Part shown: positions 43,266-53,085 of the stretch, in pieces
Layout of the letters: each line of letters starts with the position of its first letter
Position numbering within the stretch: the stretch's first letter is position 1
From: Desulfurobacterium sp. TC5-1
Lineage (GTDB): Bacteria; Aquificota; Aquificia; Desulfurobacteriales; Desulfurobacteriaceae
DNA: 64,000 nucleotides
Reading direction: 5' to 3'
Assembly (NCBI RefSeq): GCF_000421485.1
Contig: NZ_ATXC01000002.1
Location: 124,001 to 188,000 of the forward strand
Position numbers and translations under genes: made by a program
The notes under the pieces: generated by a model
What the model was told of the DNA's origin: nothing
The model's database searches: none
Seen by the model: the letters and a program-made list of their open reading frames with translations, nothing else

Positions 43266-44000
43266 ATGGCAAAAAGCATCGATTTAAGCGGTAAAGTTGC
43301 CCTCGTAACAGGCGGCACAAGAGGTATAGGAAGGGCAATAGCTGTTGCTCTTAAAAGTGCAGGTGCAATAGTCTATATCACGGGAACAAACGAAGAGAGA
43401 ACAAAGCAAGCCGCAGAAGAGATAGGCGTAAACGGCGTGAAGATGAATGTCTGCGACAGAGAAGAGGTCAAAAAAGTTGTTTCAGAGATAGCGGAAAAAG
43501 AGGGAAAAATAGACATTCTCATAAACAACGCCGGCATTACAAGGGACACCCTTTTTATGAGAATGAAGGATGAAGATTGGGATGCAGTAATAGAAACAAA
43601 CCTCACAGGCATCTACAATGTAACAAGGCAGGTAGTCCCCCTTATGATGAAAAAGAAAACCGGCTCCATCGTCAACATCTCCTCTGTCGTTGGATTCACA
43701 GGAAACCCGGGACAGGTTAACTACTCATCTACAAAAGCAGCACTTGTTGGATTTACGAAATCCTTGGCAAAAGAAGTTGCATCTCGGGGAATCCGCGTAA
43801 ACGCCGTAGCACCGGGATACATAACAACAGACATGACGCAGAAAATACCGGAAAAGGTAAAAGATGCCCTAATAAAGTCCATACCTATGCGCAGAGAAGG
43901 TGAACCATCAGAGGTTGCAGACGCCGTCCTATTTTTAGTGTCAGACATGGCGTCATACATCACAGGCACCACAATTCACGTCAACGGTGGACTTTTCTAA
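43266..44000 (+). CDS. fabG: 3-oxoacyl-[acyl-carrier-protein] reductase
   Basis: 244-residue SDR enzyme of fatty-acid elongation. NADPH motif 'TGGTRGIGRAIA' and 'NNAGITRDTLFMRMKDEDW', with the catalytic S (NISSVVG) and Y-x3-K in 'YSSTKAALVGFTKSLAKE', are intact. The next gene is acpP, whose product carries its substrate, so the assignment is firm. Confidence 0.96.
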   Translation: MAKSIDLSGKVALVTGGTRGIGRAIAVALKSAGAIVYITGTNEERTKQAAEEIGVNGVKMNVCDREEVKKVVSEIAEKEGKIDILINNAGITRDTLFMRMKDEDWDAVIETNLTGIYNVTRQVVPLMMKKKTGSIVNISSVVGFTGNPGQVNYSSTKAALVGFTKSLAKEVASRGIRVNAVAPGYITTDMTQKIPEKVKDALIKSIPMRREGEPSEVADAVLFLVSDMASYITGTTIHVNGGLF

Positions 44001-44045
44001 AGTTAGGAATATAATTTCCACTATCAACTATTTAAGGAGGTTGGC

Positions 44046-44282
44046 ATGGCAGAAAACATCGAAGAAAAGGTGAAAGAACTTATCGCCGATAGACTTGGAG
44101 TTGATCCCGAAGAAGTAACTCCAGATGCTTCTTTTGTAGAAGACCTCGGCGCAGACTCTCTTGACACAGTTGAGCTCGTTATGGCTCTTGAGGAAGAGTT
44201 CGGAATTGAAATTCCTGACGAAGACGCTGAAAAGATTCAAACAGTTGGCGACGCCATCGAATACATCAAAAACCACACCTAA
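44046..44282 (+). CDS. acpP: acyl carrier protein
   Basis: 78 residues, acidic. The phosphopantetheine serine is in '[20 protein letters not shown]'. AAGGAGG lies 6 nt before ATG 44046. Directly behind fabG in the usual order; fabF does not follow. Confidence 0.97.
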   Translation: MAENIEEKVKELIADRLGVDPEEVTPDASFVEDLGADSLDTVELVMALEEEFGIEIPDEDAEKIQTVGDAIEYIKNHT

Positions 44283-44307
44283 AAGTACTCATCTTTTCAA
44301 AATTTAA

Positions 44308-44323
44308 GGGGGGAAATCCCCCC
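44308..44323 (+). terminator. GC hairpin behind acpP
   Basis: Perfect GGGGGG (44308-44313) / CCCCCC (44318-44323) with AAAT loop, 25 nt after the acpP stop. No T run follows, so factor-independent termination is uncertain. Confidence 0.4.
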
Positions 44324-44399
44324 TCCTAACAAAAACCTGCCGAAATCCCATCTTTCTCTTTAAACCATCAGAACTTATTCGTAAAAGCATTCAAAAAAG

Positions 44400-44426
44400 T
44401 TTACAATTTCATATAAAGTCTATAAT
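44400..44426 (+). promoter_or_regulatory. promoter for the yhaM-purM-purN gene run
   Basis: TTTACA (44400-44405), 15-nt spacer, perfect TATAAT (44421-44426), 33 nt before ATG 44460. The short spacer lowers confidence. Confidence 0.5.
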
Positions 44427-44459
44427 TTTCCCCTAAAACTCATCACTATAAGGAGCGTG

Positions 44460-45431
44460 ATGGACGTACTTGTAAGGGACATTTATAAAATGCCGGCAGG
44501 GCAGGAGTTTAAGGGCTTTTTTATAATAGAGAGCGCCGAGATCAAAAAGCACCGAACGGGCGAACCATACTTGAGACTTATCGTTTCTGACAGGACAGGA
44601 ACTCTTCCAATTCTCTGGTGGAAGCCGCCAAAGGATGCAGACCTCACAATTTTCAAAAAAGGTGACGTCGTTTTTATTGAAGCTTACGTTGAACTTTTTC
44701 AGGGAAACGTCCAGCCAAAGATAAAATTTATGCGCCACGCAGAAAAAGCCGAATTTAAGAGAGAAAAATTTATAAAGGTAAGCAGGTTTGACGTTGAAGA
44801 ACAGTTTACAAAGCTGCTTGAAATTATTGAAACGATAGAAAATCCATACCTGAAAAAACTTCTTGAACTCATATTCTACGACGATGAGATTGCATCAGCA
44901 TTTATGAAAGCACCAGGTGGAAAGTTCATCCATCATGCCTCCATCGGTGGTCTTTTAGAACACACTTTAGGGGTTGTTGAAATATGCGAAGTCGTGGCAA
45001 AAAGGTATAAAAGCATAGACAGAGATCTCCTCATTACTGCTGCAATACTTCATGACATAGGAAAGATAGACGAATACAGCATGGACGTAGCAATTGATAG
45101 AACAGACGAAGGAATACTCTTAGGCCACATTTTCACGGGAAGCGAACTAATCTCTAAAAAAATTGATGAAATAGAAGGATTTCCTAAAACCTTAAAAGTA
45201 AAACTGCTCCACTGCATCCTTTCCCACCACGGTGAGTACGAATTCGGTTCACCAAAAAAACCAAAAACACTCGAGGCGGTAGCTCTCCACTATGCGGACG
45301 CCCTCGATTCTAAAGTCAAAGGATACGAAGAGCACATAGAGAGAGAGCTTGGTGAAGGAAAGGGATGGACAAAGAGACACTTTGCCTATGAAGTTCCTAT
45401 CTACTTTGACGGGGAGATTAGCTATGAGTGA
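44460..45431 (+). CDS. YhaM-like 3'-5' exoribonuclease (OB-fold plus HD domain)
   Basis: 323 residues from ATG 44460 (AGGAG 4 nt upstream; a GTG sits directly before). An N-terminal OB nucleic-acid-binding fold (about 15-100, '[21 protein letters not shown]') is joined to an HD phosphohydrolase domain with '[19 protein letters not shown]' and '[13 protein letters not shown]', plus H in '[11 protein letters not shown]'. This is the YhaM/CBF1 layout. Ends overlapping purM by 8 nt. Confidence 0.85.
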   Translation: MDVLVRDIYKMPAGQEFKGFFIIESAEIKKHRTGEPYLRLIVSDRTGTLPILWWKPPKDADLTIFKKGDVVFIEAYVELFQGNVQPKIKFMRHAEKAEFKREKFIKVSRFDVEEQFTKLLEIIETIENPYLKKLLELIFYDDEIASAFMKAPGGKFIHHASIGGLLEHTLGVVEICEVVAKRYKSIDRDLLITAAILHDIGKIDEYSMDVAIDRTDEGILLGHIFTGSELISKKIDEIEGFPKTLKVKLLHCILSHHGEYEFGSPKKPKTLEAVALHYADALDSKVKGYEEHIERELGEGKGWTKRHFAYEVPIYFDGEISYE

Positions 45432-46458
45432 GAAAAAACTTACATACAAGGACGCTGGCGTTGATATTGAAGCTGGAGACGCACTCGTTGAGAGGATAAA
45501 ACCTTTCGCGAAAAAAACGTTTGACAGTAACGTACTTGCCGGAATAGGCGGTTTTGGTGCAGGATATCTTATACCTGAAGGTTACAAAAAACCCGTTTTA
45601 GTTTCCGGAACAGACGGTGTTGGAACAAAACTTAAAGTTGCCCAGATGGCAAACGTTCACGATACTGTTGGAATTGACCTTGTAGCAATGTGCGTTAACG
45701 ACATATTGACCGTTGGTGCAAAACCCCTCTTTTTCCTTGACTACTTCGCAACAGGTAAACTCTCAGTTGACACCGCCGCAGACGTTGTAAAAGGTATAGC
45801 AAAGGGATGCGAAATTGCCGGCTGTGCACTCATCGGTGGCGAAACGGCTGAGATGCCTGACTTTTACCCTGAAGGTGAATATGACCTTGCAGGTTTCGTA
45901 GTCGGAATCGTTGACATGGAAAAGTACATAACCGGCGAAAAGATAAAGCCGGGGAATATTGTTATAGGTATTGCATCATCGGGAATACACAGCAACGGAT
46001 ACTCTTTAGTAAGAAAGCTCTTCTTTGAAATTCTGAAATTAGACGTAAACGATACCGTTGATGAGTTAGGAAAAAGCGTTGCCGAAATTCTGCTGACACC
46101 CACAAAAATATACGTAAAATCGATATTAAATCTCCTGTCAAAAGTAAATGTTAAAGGGCTTGCCCACATTACGGGCGGTGGAATACCCGGAAACCTTGTA
46201 AGAATTCTTCCAAACGGAACAAAAGCCGTAATAGAGAAAGATTCATGGGAAGTTTTGCCAATATTTAAATTCATTCAGGAAAAGGGAAACGTTCCTGAAG
46301 AAGAGATGTTTAAAACGTTCAACATGGGCGTTGGAATGTGTGTGGTAGTTTCACCTGAAGACGTGGAGAAAACACTTGCCGTTCTTAAAGAAGCGGGTGA
46401 AAAAGCTTTCATAATAGGTAAAATAGAGGAAGGAAACAAAAAGGTTGAGATAAAATGA
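45424..46458 (+). CDS. purM: phosphoribosylformylglycinamidine cyclo-ligase
   Basis: 344 residues from ATG 45424 (GGGGAG upstream; the family N-terminus '[20 protein letters not shown]' starts here, and the earlier in-frame start lies in the previous gene). ATP-grasp-like PurM fold with '[14 protein letters not shown]', '[20 protein letters not shown]' and '[11 protein letters not shown]'. Makes AIR in purine synthesis. Followed by purN with a 4-nt overlap. Confidence 0.96.
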   Translation: MSEKKLTYKDAGVDIEAGDALVERIKPFAKKTFDSNVLAGIGGFGAGYLIPEGYKKPVLVSGTDGVGTKLKVAQMANVHDTVGIDLVAMCVNDILTVGAKPLFFLDYFATGKLSVDTAADVVKGIAKGCEIAGCALIGGETAEMPDFYPEGEYDLAGFVVGIVDMEKYITGEKIKPGNIVIGIASSGIHSNGYSLVRKLFFEILKLDVNDTVDELGKSVAEILLTPTKIYVKSILNLLSKVNVKGLAHITGGGIPGNLVRILPNGTKAVIEKDSWEVLPIFKFIQEKGNVPEEEMFKTFNMGVGMCVVVSPEDVEKTLAVLKEAGEKAFIIGKIEEGNKKVEIK

Positions 46459-47102
46459 AAATAGCAGTCCTTGCTTCTGGAAGAGGTTCAAATTTTAAGA
46501 AAATAGCAGAAGCCGTAGAGGCAGGAAAAATTCAAGCTGAAATAGCATTGCTTATCACTGACAGAGAAACCGCCGGTGCGATAAATATTGCAAGAGAATT
46601 TGGAATAAACATTTGCTACCTGCCTTTCAAAAAATTTTCAAATAGAGAAACTTACGATGAAAAAATCGTTTCCATATTAAAACGGGAAGGTGTATCCCTC
46701 GTCTGTCTTGCCGGTTACATGAGAATAGTTACGCCAACTTTCGTAAAAGCCTTTGAAAACAGAATAATGAACATACACCCTTCGCTCCTTCCCGCTTTTC
46801 CAGGACTTGGCGTTCACAAAAAAGTTCTGGAATACGGTGCAAAGTTTTCCGGCGCCACAGTCCACTTTATTGATACCGGTGTTGACACAGGTCCAATAAT
46901 CATTCAGGCGGTTGTACCTGTAAAGCCGGAAGACACGCCTGACACACTTGCTAATAGAATCTTGGAATGGGAGCACAGAATTTATCCCCAGGCTGTAAAG
47001 TGGTTCGTTGAAGGCAGGATAACAATCAACGAAAGAAAGGTTACAGTAAAAGGTGCATCCTATGACTCCCCGCCGGTCGTTCCGGCACTGGAGGACTTTT
47101 GA
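46455..47102 (+). CDS. purN: phosphoribosylglycinamide formyltransferase
   Basis: 215 residues. '[16 protein letters not shown]' is the N-terminal phosphate loop. Catalytic motif '[20 protein letters not shown]' contains the N-x-H-P-S triad and '[17 protein letters not shown]' the catalytic Asp. Uses 10-formyl-THF. Coupled to purM (ATGA). Confidence 0.96.
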   Translation: MKIAVLASGRGSNFKKIAEAVEAGKIQAEIALLITDRETAGAINIAREFGINICYLPFKKFSNRETYDEKIVSILKREGVSLVCLAGYMRIVTPTFVKAFENRIMNIHPSLLPAFPGLGVHKKVLEYGAKFSGATVHFIDTGVDTGPIIIQAVVPVKPEDTPDTLANRILEWEHRIYPQAVKWFVEGRITINERKVTVKGASYDSPPVVPALEDF

Positions 47103-48310
47103 TGGAGAGGTTTAAAATTTCTGAAAACGTTGAAGCAGTCCTCAATCCCGTAGATGAACTTGACATAACTTCTGTCGTCATCTTTTCAGAAAACGGAAGC
47201 GTAACAGACAACGGAAAAGCAGGACTCACAAACTTGTCCCTCCACGTTGGTCTAAAAAGGAGTGTTTCAAAAACGACCAAGGAAATAGCATTCTTAACAG
47301 AACCTTACGGTTCATCGATAATTCCAGAAACAGGAAAAGATTTTTCTACTATATCTTTCCAGATAACTCCCGATGGATTCCCGGTCTTCATAGAAGTCCT
47401 CTCTGAACTGATAACGGAACCGGCCTTTACCGAAGAAGATTTCATAATAGAAAAAGAGACAACCATTGCTGCCATAAGGGCAAGACTTGAAAGTGCATTT
47501 TCGTTTGGTTACGAAGAATTTAACCTTTTCACCTATAAAAACACACCTTACAAAAATCTACCGTCCGGAACGGTAGAAACCGTCGTGCCCATAACTCTCA
47601 ACGACCTTAAAGAGAAATACAGAAGGTTTTTTAACGAAGGAAAATTCATTATTTCAATTGCAGGGAAAATCCCCGAAAATGTGGAAAAACTACTCTCTAA
47701 ACTTCCCATAAAGGGAGGAAAGAACAGAAAACTTCTCTTTAAAACGCCCATTGAAAAAAGTGAAAGTGTAAACTTATGCAGGAAAGGTTCAACACAAACC
47801 TTCATAATAAGAGGATACGAAGCACCGTCAGTAAATGACTGGAAAAAGTACGTCTCCTATAAGCTGCTGAACACCGTTGTAGGTGATGGATTTAACTCTA
47901 TCCTCTTTCAGCAGCTACGGGAAAAACAGGGACTTGCCTATTCAACAGGTTCCTTCTTCCCGACACTAAAAAATCCTGGAAGATTTGTCATATACATAGG
48001 CACGTCGCCGGAAAAGGAAGAACAGGCACTAAAAGGCATTGACAACCTGATAGAAAACCTGCCGGCGTTAATCGGCGAAGAAGATATTAACAGGGCCAAA
48101 AACTACCTTAAAGGGACTTATCTACTTGACCACGAGAAAAGACTACGAAAAGCCTGGTACTACGGATGGTGGACAGTGCTGACAGGAACACCGGAAAAAG
48201 ACACCCAATACATAGAAGAGATTGAATCACTAACACTTAAAGACGTAAAAGAAGCAGCTGAAGAGTTAAGTAAAAAACCCTACCATCAGGTAATCGTCTG
48301 CAATGGATAG
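47102..48310 (+). CDS. M16 peptidase homologue, zinc site missing
   Basis: 402 residues from ATG 47102 (GGAGG 7 nt upstream). Two M16 half-domains are recognisable: a C-terminal part with 'ILFQQLREKQGLAYSTGSFF' (the conserved R and Y that contact substrate) and a typical '-EDINRAKNYLKGTYLL'. Where catalytic members have H-x-x-E-H, this protein reads 'LTNLSLHVGL', so it cannot bind zinc the usual way. Such proteins form heterodimers with an active M16 partner, not found in the window. Periplasmic signal absent. Confidence 0.8.
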   Translation: MERFKISENVEAVLNPVDELDITSVVIFSENGSVTDNGKAGLTNLSLHVGLKRSVSKTTKEIAFLTEPYGSSIIPETGKDFSTISFQITPDGFPVFIEVLSELITEPAFTEEDFIIEKETTIAAIRARLESAFSFGYEEFNLFTYKNTPYKNLPSGTVETVVPITLNDLKEKYRRFFNEGKFIISIAGKIPENVEKLLSKLPIKGGKNRKLLFKTPIEKSESVNLCRKGSTQTFIIRGYEAPSVNDWKKYVSYKLLNTVVGDGFNSILFQQLREKQGLAYSTGSFFPTLKNPGRFVIYIGTSPEKEEQALKGIDNLIENLPALIGEEDINRAKNYLKGTYLLDHEKRLRKAWYYGWWTVLTGTPEKDTQYIEEIESLTLKDVKEAAEELSKKPYHQVIVCNG

Positions 48311-48779
48311 CGTAATAGTTGTAAGTATGTGTTTATTAGGAATACGATGCCGTTACGACGGAAAGAGTGTTCCGTGGGAAGGATTAAAGTTTATTAAGGA
48401 TAGGTTTTTTATCCTTCCCGTCTGTCCGGAACAGCTTGGAGGACTTTCAACGCCAAGATCTCCATCAAAAATAGAGAAAGGAGACGGCTTCACCGTTTTA
48501 GAAGGAAAAAGCAGAGTTTTAACCGTTGAAGAAAAAACAGACGTGACAGCAAATTTTGTGAAAGGTGCGCAGGAGGCACTCAAAATAGTAAATCTATTCA
48601 GAGAAAATGTGAAAGCTGTAATATTAAAGGAGAAAAGTCCTTCGTGCGGCGTGAAAACCATATATAATTTTAACTCAGACTCTCTAAAAGCAGGGAAAGG
48701 CGTAGCAGCAGCCCTATTTATTAAAAATGGCTACCGCGTTTTAAGTTCTGACGAACTTGAAGAGATAGAAAAACTTTAA
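48303..48779 (+). CDS. DUF523 family protein
   Basis: 158 residues. The DUF523 pattern is clear: 'VSMCLLGIRCRYDG', 'ILPVCPEQLGGLSTPR' and 'VILKEKSPSCGV', with conserved cysteines that suggest metal or Fe-S binding. In related genomes the domain occurs alone or fused to DUF1722; some homologues act in 2-thiouracil desulfuration. Role here unknown. Start overlaps the M16 gene stop by 8 nt. Confidence 0.85.
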   Translation: MDSVIVVSMCLLGIRCRYDGKSVPWEGLKFIKDRFFILPVCPEQLGGLSTPRSPSKIEKGDGFTVLEGKSRVLTVEEKTDVTANFVKGAQEALKIVNLFRENVKAVILKEKSPSCGVKTIYNFNSDSLKAGKGVAAALFIKNGYRVLSSDELEEIEKL

Positions 48780-48791
48780 AAAGGAGTACAG

Positions 48792-49868
48792 ATGAGTAGA
48801 TTGCCAGAACTTGTTATAGCAGGACTAAAACCAAAATACCCGATTATCCAGGGCGGAATGGGTGCGAAAGTATCCCTCCACAAACTTGCAGCTGCTGTTG
48901 CAAACGCAGGTGGAATGGGCGTTATATCAGCCGTTCTACTCCAGGAAAAAGACAGAAAAAAGGAACCCAAAAAGACTTGCAAAGGCAAAAACCTTGAAGA
49001 ATTGGGAATGAAGCCTTATCTATACGCAACAGAGCTTGCAGAAGAGATAAGAAAAGCAAAGGAACTTGCACCAAACGGTCTGATAGGCGTAAACATAATG
49101 TACGCATTGACACACTTTTACGAACTGCTCCTTACAGCCATTGATGCAGGTGCGGACTTTATCATTCAGGGAGCAGGCTTTGGAAAGGACGTCTTTAAAA
49201 TATGTAAAACCTTTGACATCCCGCTTATAGAGATAGTATCAACGCCAAAAGGCGCCGCTCTATCTGAAAGACTCGGAGCTTCTGCGATAATTGTTGAAAG
49301 CGTCGAAGCGGGCGGCCATCTTGGAACAGACAAAGGATTGTGGGAAGTTCTTCCAGACATAGTAAAAGCCGTTAAGAAGATACCTGTAATAGCGGCCGGT
49401 GGCATTTTCGACGGAAAAGACATGGCAAAAGCCTTTGAAATGGGTGCAAAAGGCGTTCAAATCGCAACAAGATTTATAGCAACCTACGAATGTGACGCCG
49501 ATCAAAAATTCAAAGAGTATATAATAAATGCGAAGCCGGAAGATTCTATATTTATAAAAAGCCCTGTTGGCATGCCGGCACATGCAGTTAGAAACCCATT
49601 TACGGAAAGGTTGGAAAAGGAAGGGAAAATACCTCACAGATGCCACTACAACTGCTTAAAGACATGTGCAAAGGCAGATTCTATATACTGTATAGCTGAT
49701 GCCCTGCTTGCATCTGCAGCGGGCGACGTGGTAAATGGACTTGTATTTTCCGGCAGTAACGTAGGAAGAGTTAACAGAATGTACCACGTTGACGAACTGA
49801 TACAGGAACTTGTAAAAGAGTGCGAAGAGGAACTTGCAAAGAAAAATCTTAACTTCCGGGGGGAATGA
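48792..49868 (+). CDS. nitronate monooxygenase / NPD-like flavoprotein
   Basis: 358 residues. TIM-barrel FMN enzyme with 'YPIIQGGMGAKVSLHKLA' N-terminally, 'VESVEAGGHLG', and 'VIAAGGIFDGKDMAKAFEMG' then 'GVQIATRF' for FMN-phosphate binding. The C-terminal extension carries four cysteines ('CHYNCLKTCAKADSIYC'), as in anaerobe members. FabK-type enoyl reductases share this fold, so a lipid role is an alternative. Coupled to the lipoprotein gene by 4 nt. Confidence 0.82.
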   Translation: MSRLPELVIAGLKPKYPIIQGGMGAKVSLHKLAAAVANAGGMGVISAVLLQEKDRKKEPKKTCKGKNLEELGMKPYLYATELAEEIRKAKELAPNGLIGVNIMYALTHFYELLLTAIDAGADFIIQGAGFGKDVFKICKTFDIPLIEIVSTPKGAALSERLGASAIIVESVEAGGHLGTDKGLWEVLPDIVKAVKKIPVIAAGGIFDGKDMAKAFEMGAKGVQIATRFIATYECDADQKFKEYIINAKPEDSIFIKSPVGMPAHAVRNPFTERLEKEGKIPHRCHYNCLKTCAKADSIYCIADALLASAAGDVVNGLVFSGSNVGRVNRMYHVDELIQELVKECEEELAKKNLNFRGE

Positions 49869-50668
49869 TGAAAAAGATACTTGTTGCTGCAGTTTTTCCT
49901 CTTCTGCTGGCAGGTTGCGTTCAGACACAGCCGGTAAACACAACACCTGCAAAGCAGGAGAGCGCATACGATAAAAAACTTGAAGAATTAGAAAAACGTA
50001 TATCTTCAATAGAAGCAAAAAGTTTACAGAACAGCGCTCAAATTAAAACTCTCAACGAGAGAGTCGCCAGAGTAGAGGACAGGCTCGTTGAAGACGAAAA
50101 AGAAATATACGAACTCAAGAAAACATCACAGCAGACACAAAAAGTTTTGAAAGAAATAACCGTATCTGCTAAATCCGCCGTACAACCGGAAAATCAAACA
50201 GAGGCAGTTCCGCAGGAAACTGCCGAAGTCGAGCAACCTTCAGCAGAAGTCCAAACACCAGAAGTAATAAATGTATCTGACGAAGACATCTATAAAAAGG
50301 CTTTCAACGCAATGGAATCGGGTGAACTCGACACGGCCAGAATCCTGTTTGAAACACTGGTTAAAAGGTATCCGGACAGTCCTCTGGCAGACAACTCCCT
50401 CTACTGGATAGGTGAAATATTCTACTCCCACGGCGATTACGCAACAGCACTTGACTACTTCAAAAAGGTTGTTGACAACTACTCAAACTACTACCCATCA
50501 CCAAAAGGAAACAAAGTGCCTGCAGCCCTGCTTAAAGAAGCCCTCTGCTACAAAGGACTCGGTGACAATGCAAAAGCAAAGCAGCTGCTGAAAAAACTGA
50601 TTTCAAAATACCCTTCAACAAACGAAGCAGCCATAGCCAAAGTAAAACTGATGGAACTTGGAGATTGA
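49865..50668 (+). CDS. CpoB/YbgF-like lipoprotein with coiled coil and TPRs
   Basis: 267 residues. Signal peptide with lipobox LLAGC (Cys about 18). A coiled-coil segment (about 35-100) matches the trimerising region of YbgF. The C-terminal TPR region (about 135-267) has 'YKKAFNAMESGELDTARILF', 'YWIGEIFYSHGDYATALDYF' and the ending 'KYPSTNEAAIAKVKLMELGD', typical of CpoB. CpoB couples Tol-Pal to peptidoglycan synthesis. No tol or pal gene is adjacent. Confidence 0.8.
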   Translation: MMKKILVAAVFPLLLAGCVQTQPVNTTPAKQESAYDKKLEELEKRISSIEAKSLQNSAQIKTLNERVARVEDRLVEDEKEIYELKKTSQQTQKVLKEITVSAKSAVQPENQTEAVPQETAEVEQPSAEVQTPEVINVSDEDIYKKAFNAMESGELDTARILFETLVKRYPDSPLADNSLYWIGEIFYSHGDYATALDYFKKVVDNYSNYYPSPKGNKVPAALLKEALCYKGLGDNAKAKQLLKKLISKYPSTNEAAIAKVKLMELGD

Positions 50669-50671
50669 TAG

Positions 50672-51061
50672 ATGAATGAAAGAGATATGAGAATCAAAGG
50701 ACTTGCATATAGAGGCTTCGATCTCTGGCTTAACCTTGAACTTTCGAAGTTCCGGCCGGACGGCGGTTACGAAGAGGTCGAAAGGTTTCTGTCAAAACGG
50801 TTCAAAACGGAAAATCTCAATCCCTTGCTTGAAGTTTTAGGACTCCTTGAAATGGCATTAATAGAGGATGCTCTGAAAGGTAAGGAGTACTTTACTGAAG
50901 AAGAGAGAGAACAGGTAATAAAAGAGGTTGTGGAGCAGCTTGCGTCTGACTTTCCCCTCATAGTGGAAGAGATGGAAAAGATAGCAGAAAGTATAAATGG
51001 TAAAATTAGCCAGTTCAAGGAGCTTGCTAAAAAGTATAGAGAAAAGGAAGGAGGCAATTAA
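50672..51061 (+). CDS. hypothetical helical protein
   Basis: 129 residues, mostly charged helix, no signal peptide, no Cys. Not recognised. It has GGAG 8 nt before ATG 50672, starts 3 nt after the CpoB-like stop, and its own stop abuts the ino1 ATG, so it is an operon member. The C-terminal half has heptad-like spacing that suggests a coiled coil. Confidence 0.6.
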   Translation: MNERDMRIKGLAYRGFDLWLNLELSKFRPDGGYEEVERFLSKRFKTENLNPLLEVLGLLEMALIEDALKGKEYFTEEEREQVIKEVVEQLASDFPLIVEEMEKIAESINGKISQFKELAKKYREKEGGN

Positions 51062-52159
51062 ATGTCAGGGAAAATAAAAGTTGCCATAGTAGGGGTTGGA
51101 AACTGTGCCAGTTCCCTCATACAGGGAATTTACTACTACCAGGGGAAGTCAGAAAAAGATATATCTGGACTTATGCACTACGATATAGGCGGCTATAGAC
51201 CGTGGGACATAGAAATCGTTGCCGCATTTGACATTGATAAAAGAAAAGTTGGAAAGGATGTAAGCAGGGCAATTTTTGAAAAGCCAAACTGCACGACCGT
51301 TTTCAATCCCGATGTTCCGGAAATGGGTGTTGAAGTCCAGATGGGACCCGTTCTTGACGGCTTTGCAGAACACATGAATGAGTACCCGGAAGACCAGAGA
51401 TTCGTGGTAGCTGACAAGGAACCTGTCGACGTAACAAAAGTTTTAAAAGAATCGGGAGCAGAGGTTGTTATCAACTACTTACCTGTTGGCTCTGAAGAAG
51501 CAACAAGATACTATGCCCGGTGCGCTCTTGACGCTGGATGCGCCTTTGTCAACTGTATTCCTGTTTTCATAGCATCAGACAGCGAATGGGCTAAAAAGTT
51601 TGAAGAAAAAGGACTACCAATCGTCGGAGACGACATAAAATCACAGGTGGGCGCAACAATCACTCACAGAGTTCTGGCAACACTCATGTCAGACAGAGGC
51701 GTTGCAATAGACAGAACCTACCAGTTAAACTTTGGTGGAAACACAGACTTCTTAAACATGCTCGAAAGAAAAAGACTTAAAACAAAGAAAATATCAAAAA
51801 CGGAAGCCGTTCGCTCACTGATTCCGTACCCTATGGCTGACAACAACATTCATATAGGACCAAGTGACTACGTCCCATGGCTTAAAGACAACAAAATTGC
51901 ATACATAAGACTTGAAGGAAGGCTCTTTGGCGACGTTCCAATGTACATAGAATTGAAACTATCCGTTGAAGACTCACCAAACAGTGCAGGTTCTGCAATT
52001 GATGCTATAAGATGTGCAAAAGTTGGACTTGATAGAAAGATAGGCGGTCCCCTCTACTCCATCTCTTCATACACGATGAAACATCCACCTATCCAGTATC
52101 CGGACTGGAAAGCAAAAGAGCTTGTTGATAGATTTATCAAAGGTGAAGTGGAAAGGTAA
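51062..52159 (+). CDS. ino1: myo-inositol-1-phosphate synthase
   Basis: 365 residues. NAD motif '[19 protein letters not shown]' and the catalytic region '[19 protein letters not shown]' followed by '[11 protein letters not shown]' are those of prokaryotic Ino1. Converts glucose-6-phosphate to inositol-1-phosphate, for inositol lipids or di-myo-inositol phosphate, a thermophile solute. The solute role fits the inferred lifestyle, but the downstream synthase is not in the window. pgi in the same window handles the same substrate. Confidence 0.92.
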   Translation: MSGKIKVAIVGVGNCASSLIQGIYYYQGKSEKDISGLMHYDIGGYRPWDIEIVAAFDIDKRKVGKDVSRAIFEKPNCTTVFNPDVPEMGVEVQMGPVLDGFAEHMNEYPEDQRFVVADKEPVDVTKVLKESGAEVVINYLPVGSEEATRYYARCALDAGCAFVNCIPVFIASDSEWAKKFEEKGLPIVGDDIKSQVGATITHRVLATLMSDRGVAIDRTYQLNFGGNTDFLNMLERKRLKTKKISKTEAVRSLIPYPMADNNIHIGPSDYVPWLKDNKIAYIRLEGRLFGDVPMYIELKLSVEDSPNSAGSAIDAIRCAKVGLDRKIGGPLYSISSYTMKHPPIQYPDWKAKELVDRFIKGEVER

Positions 52160-52179
52160 AAAGTCCTTAAAAATAAAAA

Positions 52180-52206
52180 AAAAGGGGGCTTCAAAGCCCC
52201 TTTTTT
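52180..52206. terminator. bidirectional terminator between convergent ino1 and mtnP
   Basis: A-rich run, GGGGC (52185-52189) / GCCCC (52196-52200), then TTTTTT; with the flanking A/T pairs the stem reaches about 10 bp. Serves both strands. Confidence 0.8.
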
Positions 52207-52209
52207 ACT

Positions 52210-53064
52210 TTAAATTCTATCTTTTATTAGAAGCTCAAGCCTTTTCATCGCCTCTTCAGAGATATACTCTTTTTTTGTCTGAATAGCACCAACAAGCGCC
52301 GTTTTTGCGTAAGAGTTTTCAATGTCTTCTGGCTTAATCGTCTCTATAACACGCTTAAGCATCCTTTTAGCATTCTCAATGTTCTTCGCCATAGTGGCAA
52401 GAACTTTTTCAACGTTAACCTCTTCACCTTCCTTCCATACATCGTAATCTGTTGCAAGAGCAACAGCCGCATAAGGAATCTCTGCTTCCCTTGTGAGCTT
52501 TGCTTCAGGGATGTTTGTCATTCCAATCACATCAACACCCCAGCTCCTGTAAATCTTTGATTCAGCCTTTGTTGAAAATTGAGGTCCCTCTATACAGATG
52601 TAAGTTCCTTCTCTATGAACCGGGATACCTTCATCAAGGCAGGCCTTGTAAATAAGCTCGTTCAAACATTCGCAGGTGGGTTTATCGAAAGGAATGTGGG
52701 CAACGATGCCGTTACCAAAAAACGTAGAAGGTCTGTTTTTTGTTCTGTCAAAGTACTGGGTAACTATAACAAAATCACCGGGCTTTATTTCTTCCTTCAT
52801 TGAACCAACAGCACTGACAGAGAGAATGGCATCAACGCCGAGCATTTTAAATCCGTAAATGTTTGCTCTATAAGGAACTTCTGAAGGAAGGTAAACGTGT
52901 CCCCTTCCGTGTCTTGGAAGGAAATAGACATCCTTACCGGCAAGTTTTCCGTGAATGTAAGCATCTGAAGGTTTACCAAAAGGTGTATCAAGTGTTATTT
53001 CCTCAACATCGGTAAGACCTTCAATGTCGTAAAGTCCGCTTCCACCGATAATTCCTATCTTCAT
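52210..53064 (-). CDS. mtnP: S-methyl-5'-thioadenosine phosphorylase
   Basis: 284 residues. 'IGIIGGSGLYDIEGL' holds the phosphate loop; 'LPRHGRGHVYLPSEVPYRAN' and 'TYICIEGPQFSTKAESKIYR' with 'GMTNIPEAKLTREAEI' are the MTAP active site. Cleaves methylthioadenosine from polyamine and other SAM pathways. AGGAGGAG precedes ATG 53064. It may share a transcript with the small upstream gene. Confidence 0.93.
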   Translation of the reverse strand: MKIGIIGGSGLYDIEGLTDVEEITLDTPFGKPSDAYIHGKLAGKDVYFLPRHGRGHVYLPSEVPYRANIYGFKMLGVDAILSVSAVGSMKEEIKPGDFVIVTQYFDRTKNRPSTFFGNGIVAHIPFDKPTCECLNELIYKACLDEGIPVHREGTYICIEGPQFSTKAESKIYRSWGVDVIGMTNIPEAKLTREAEIPYAAVALATDYDVWKEGEEVNVEKVLATMAKNIENAKRMLKRVIETIKPEDIENSYAKTALVGAIQTKKEYISEEAMKRLELLIKDRI

Positions 53065-53085
53065 ACTCTCCTCCTGAATTCAAAT

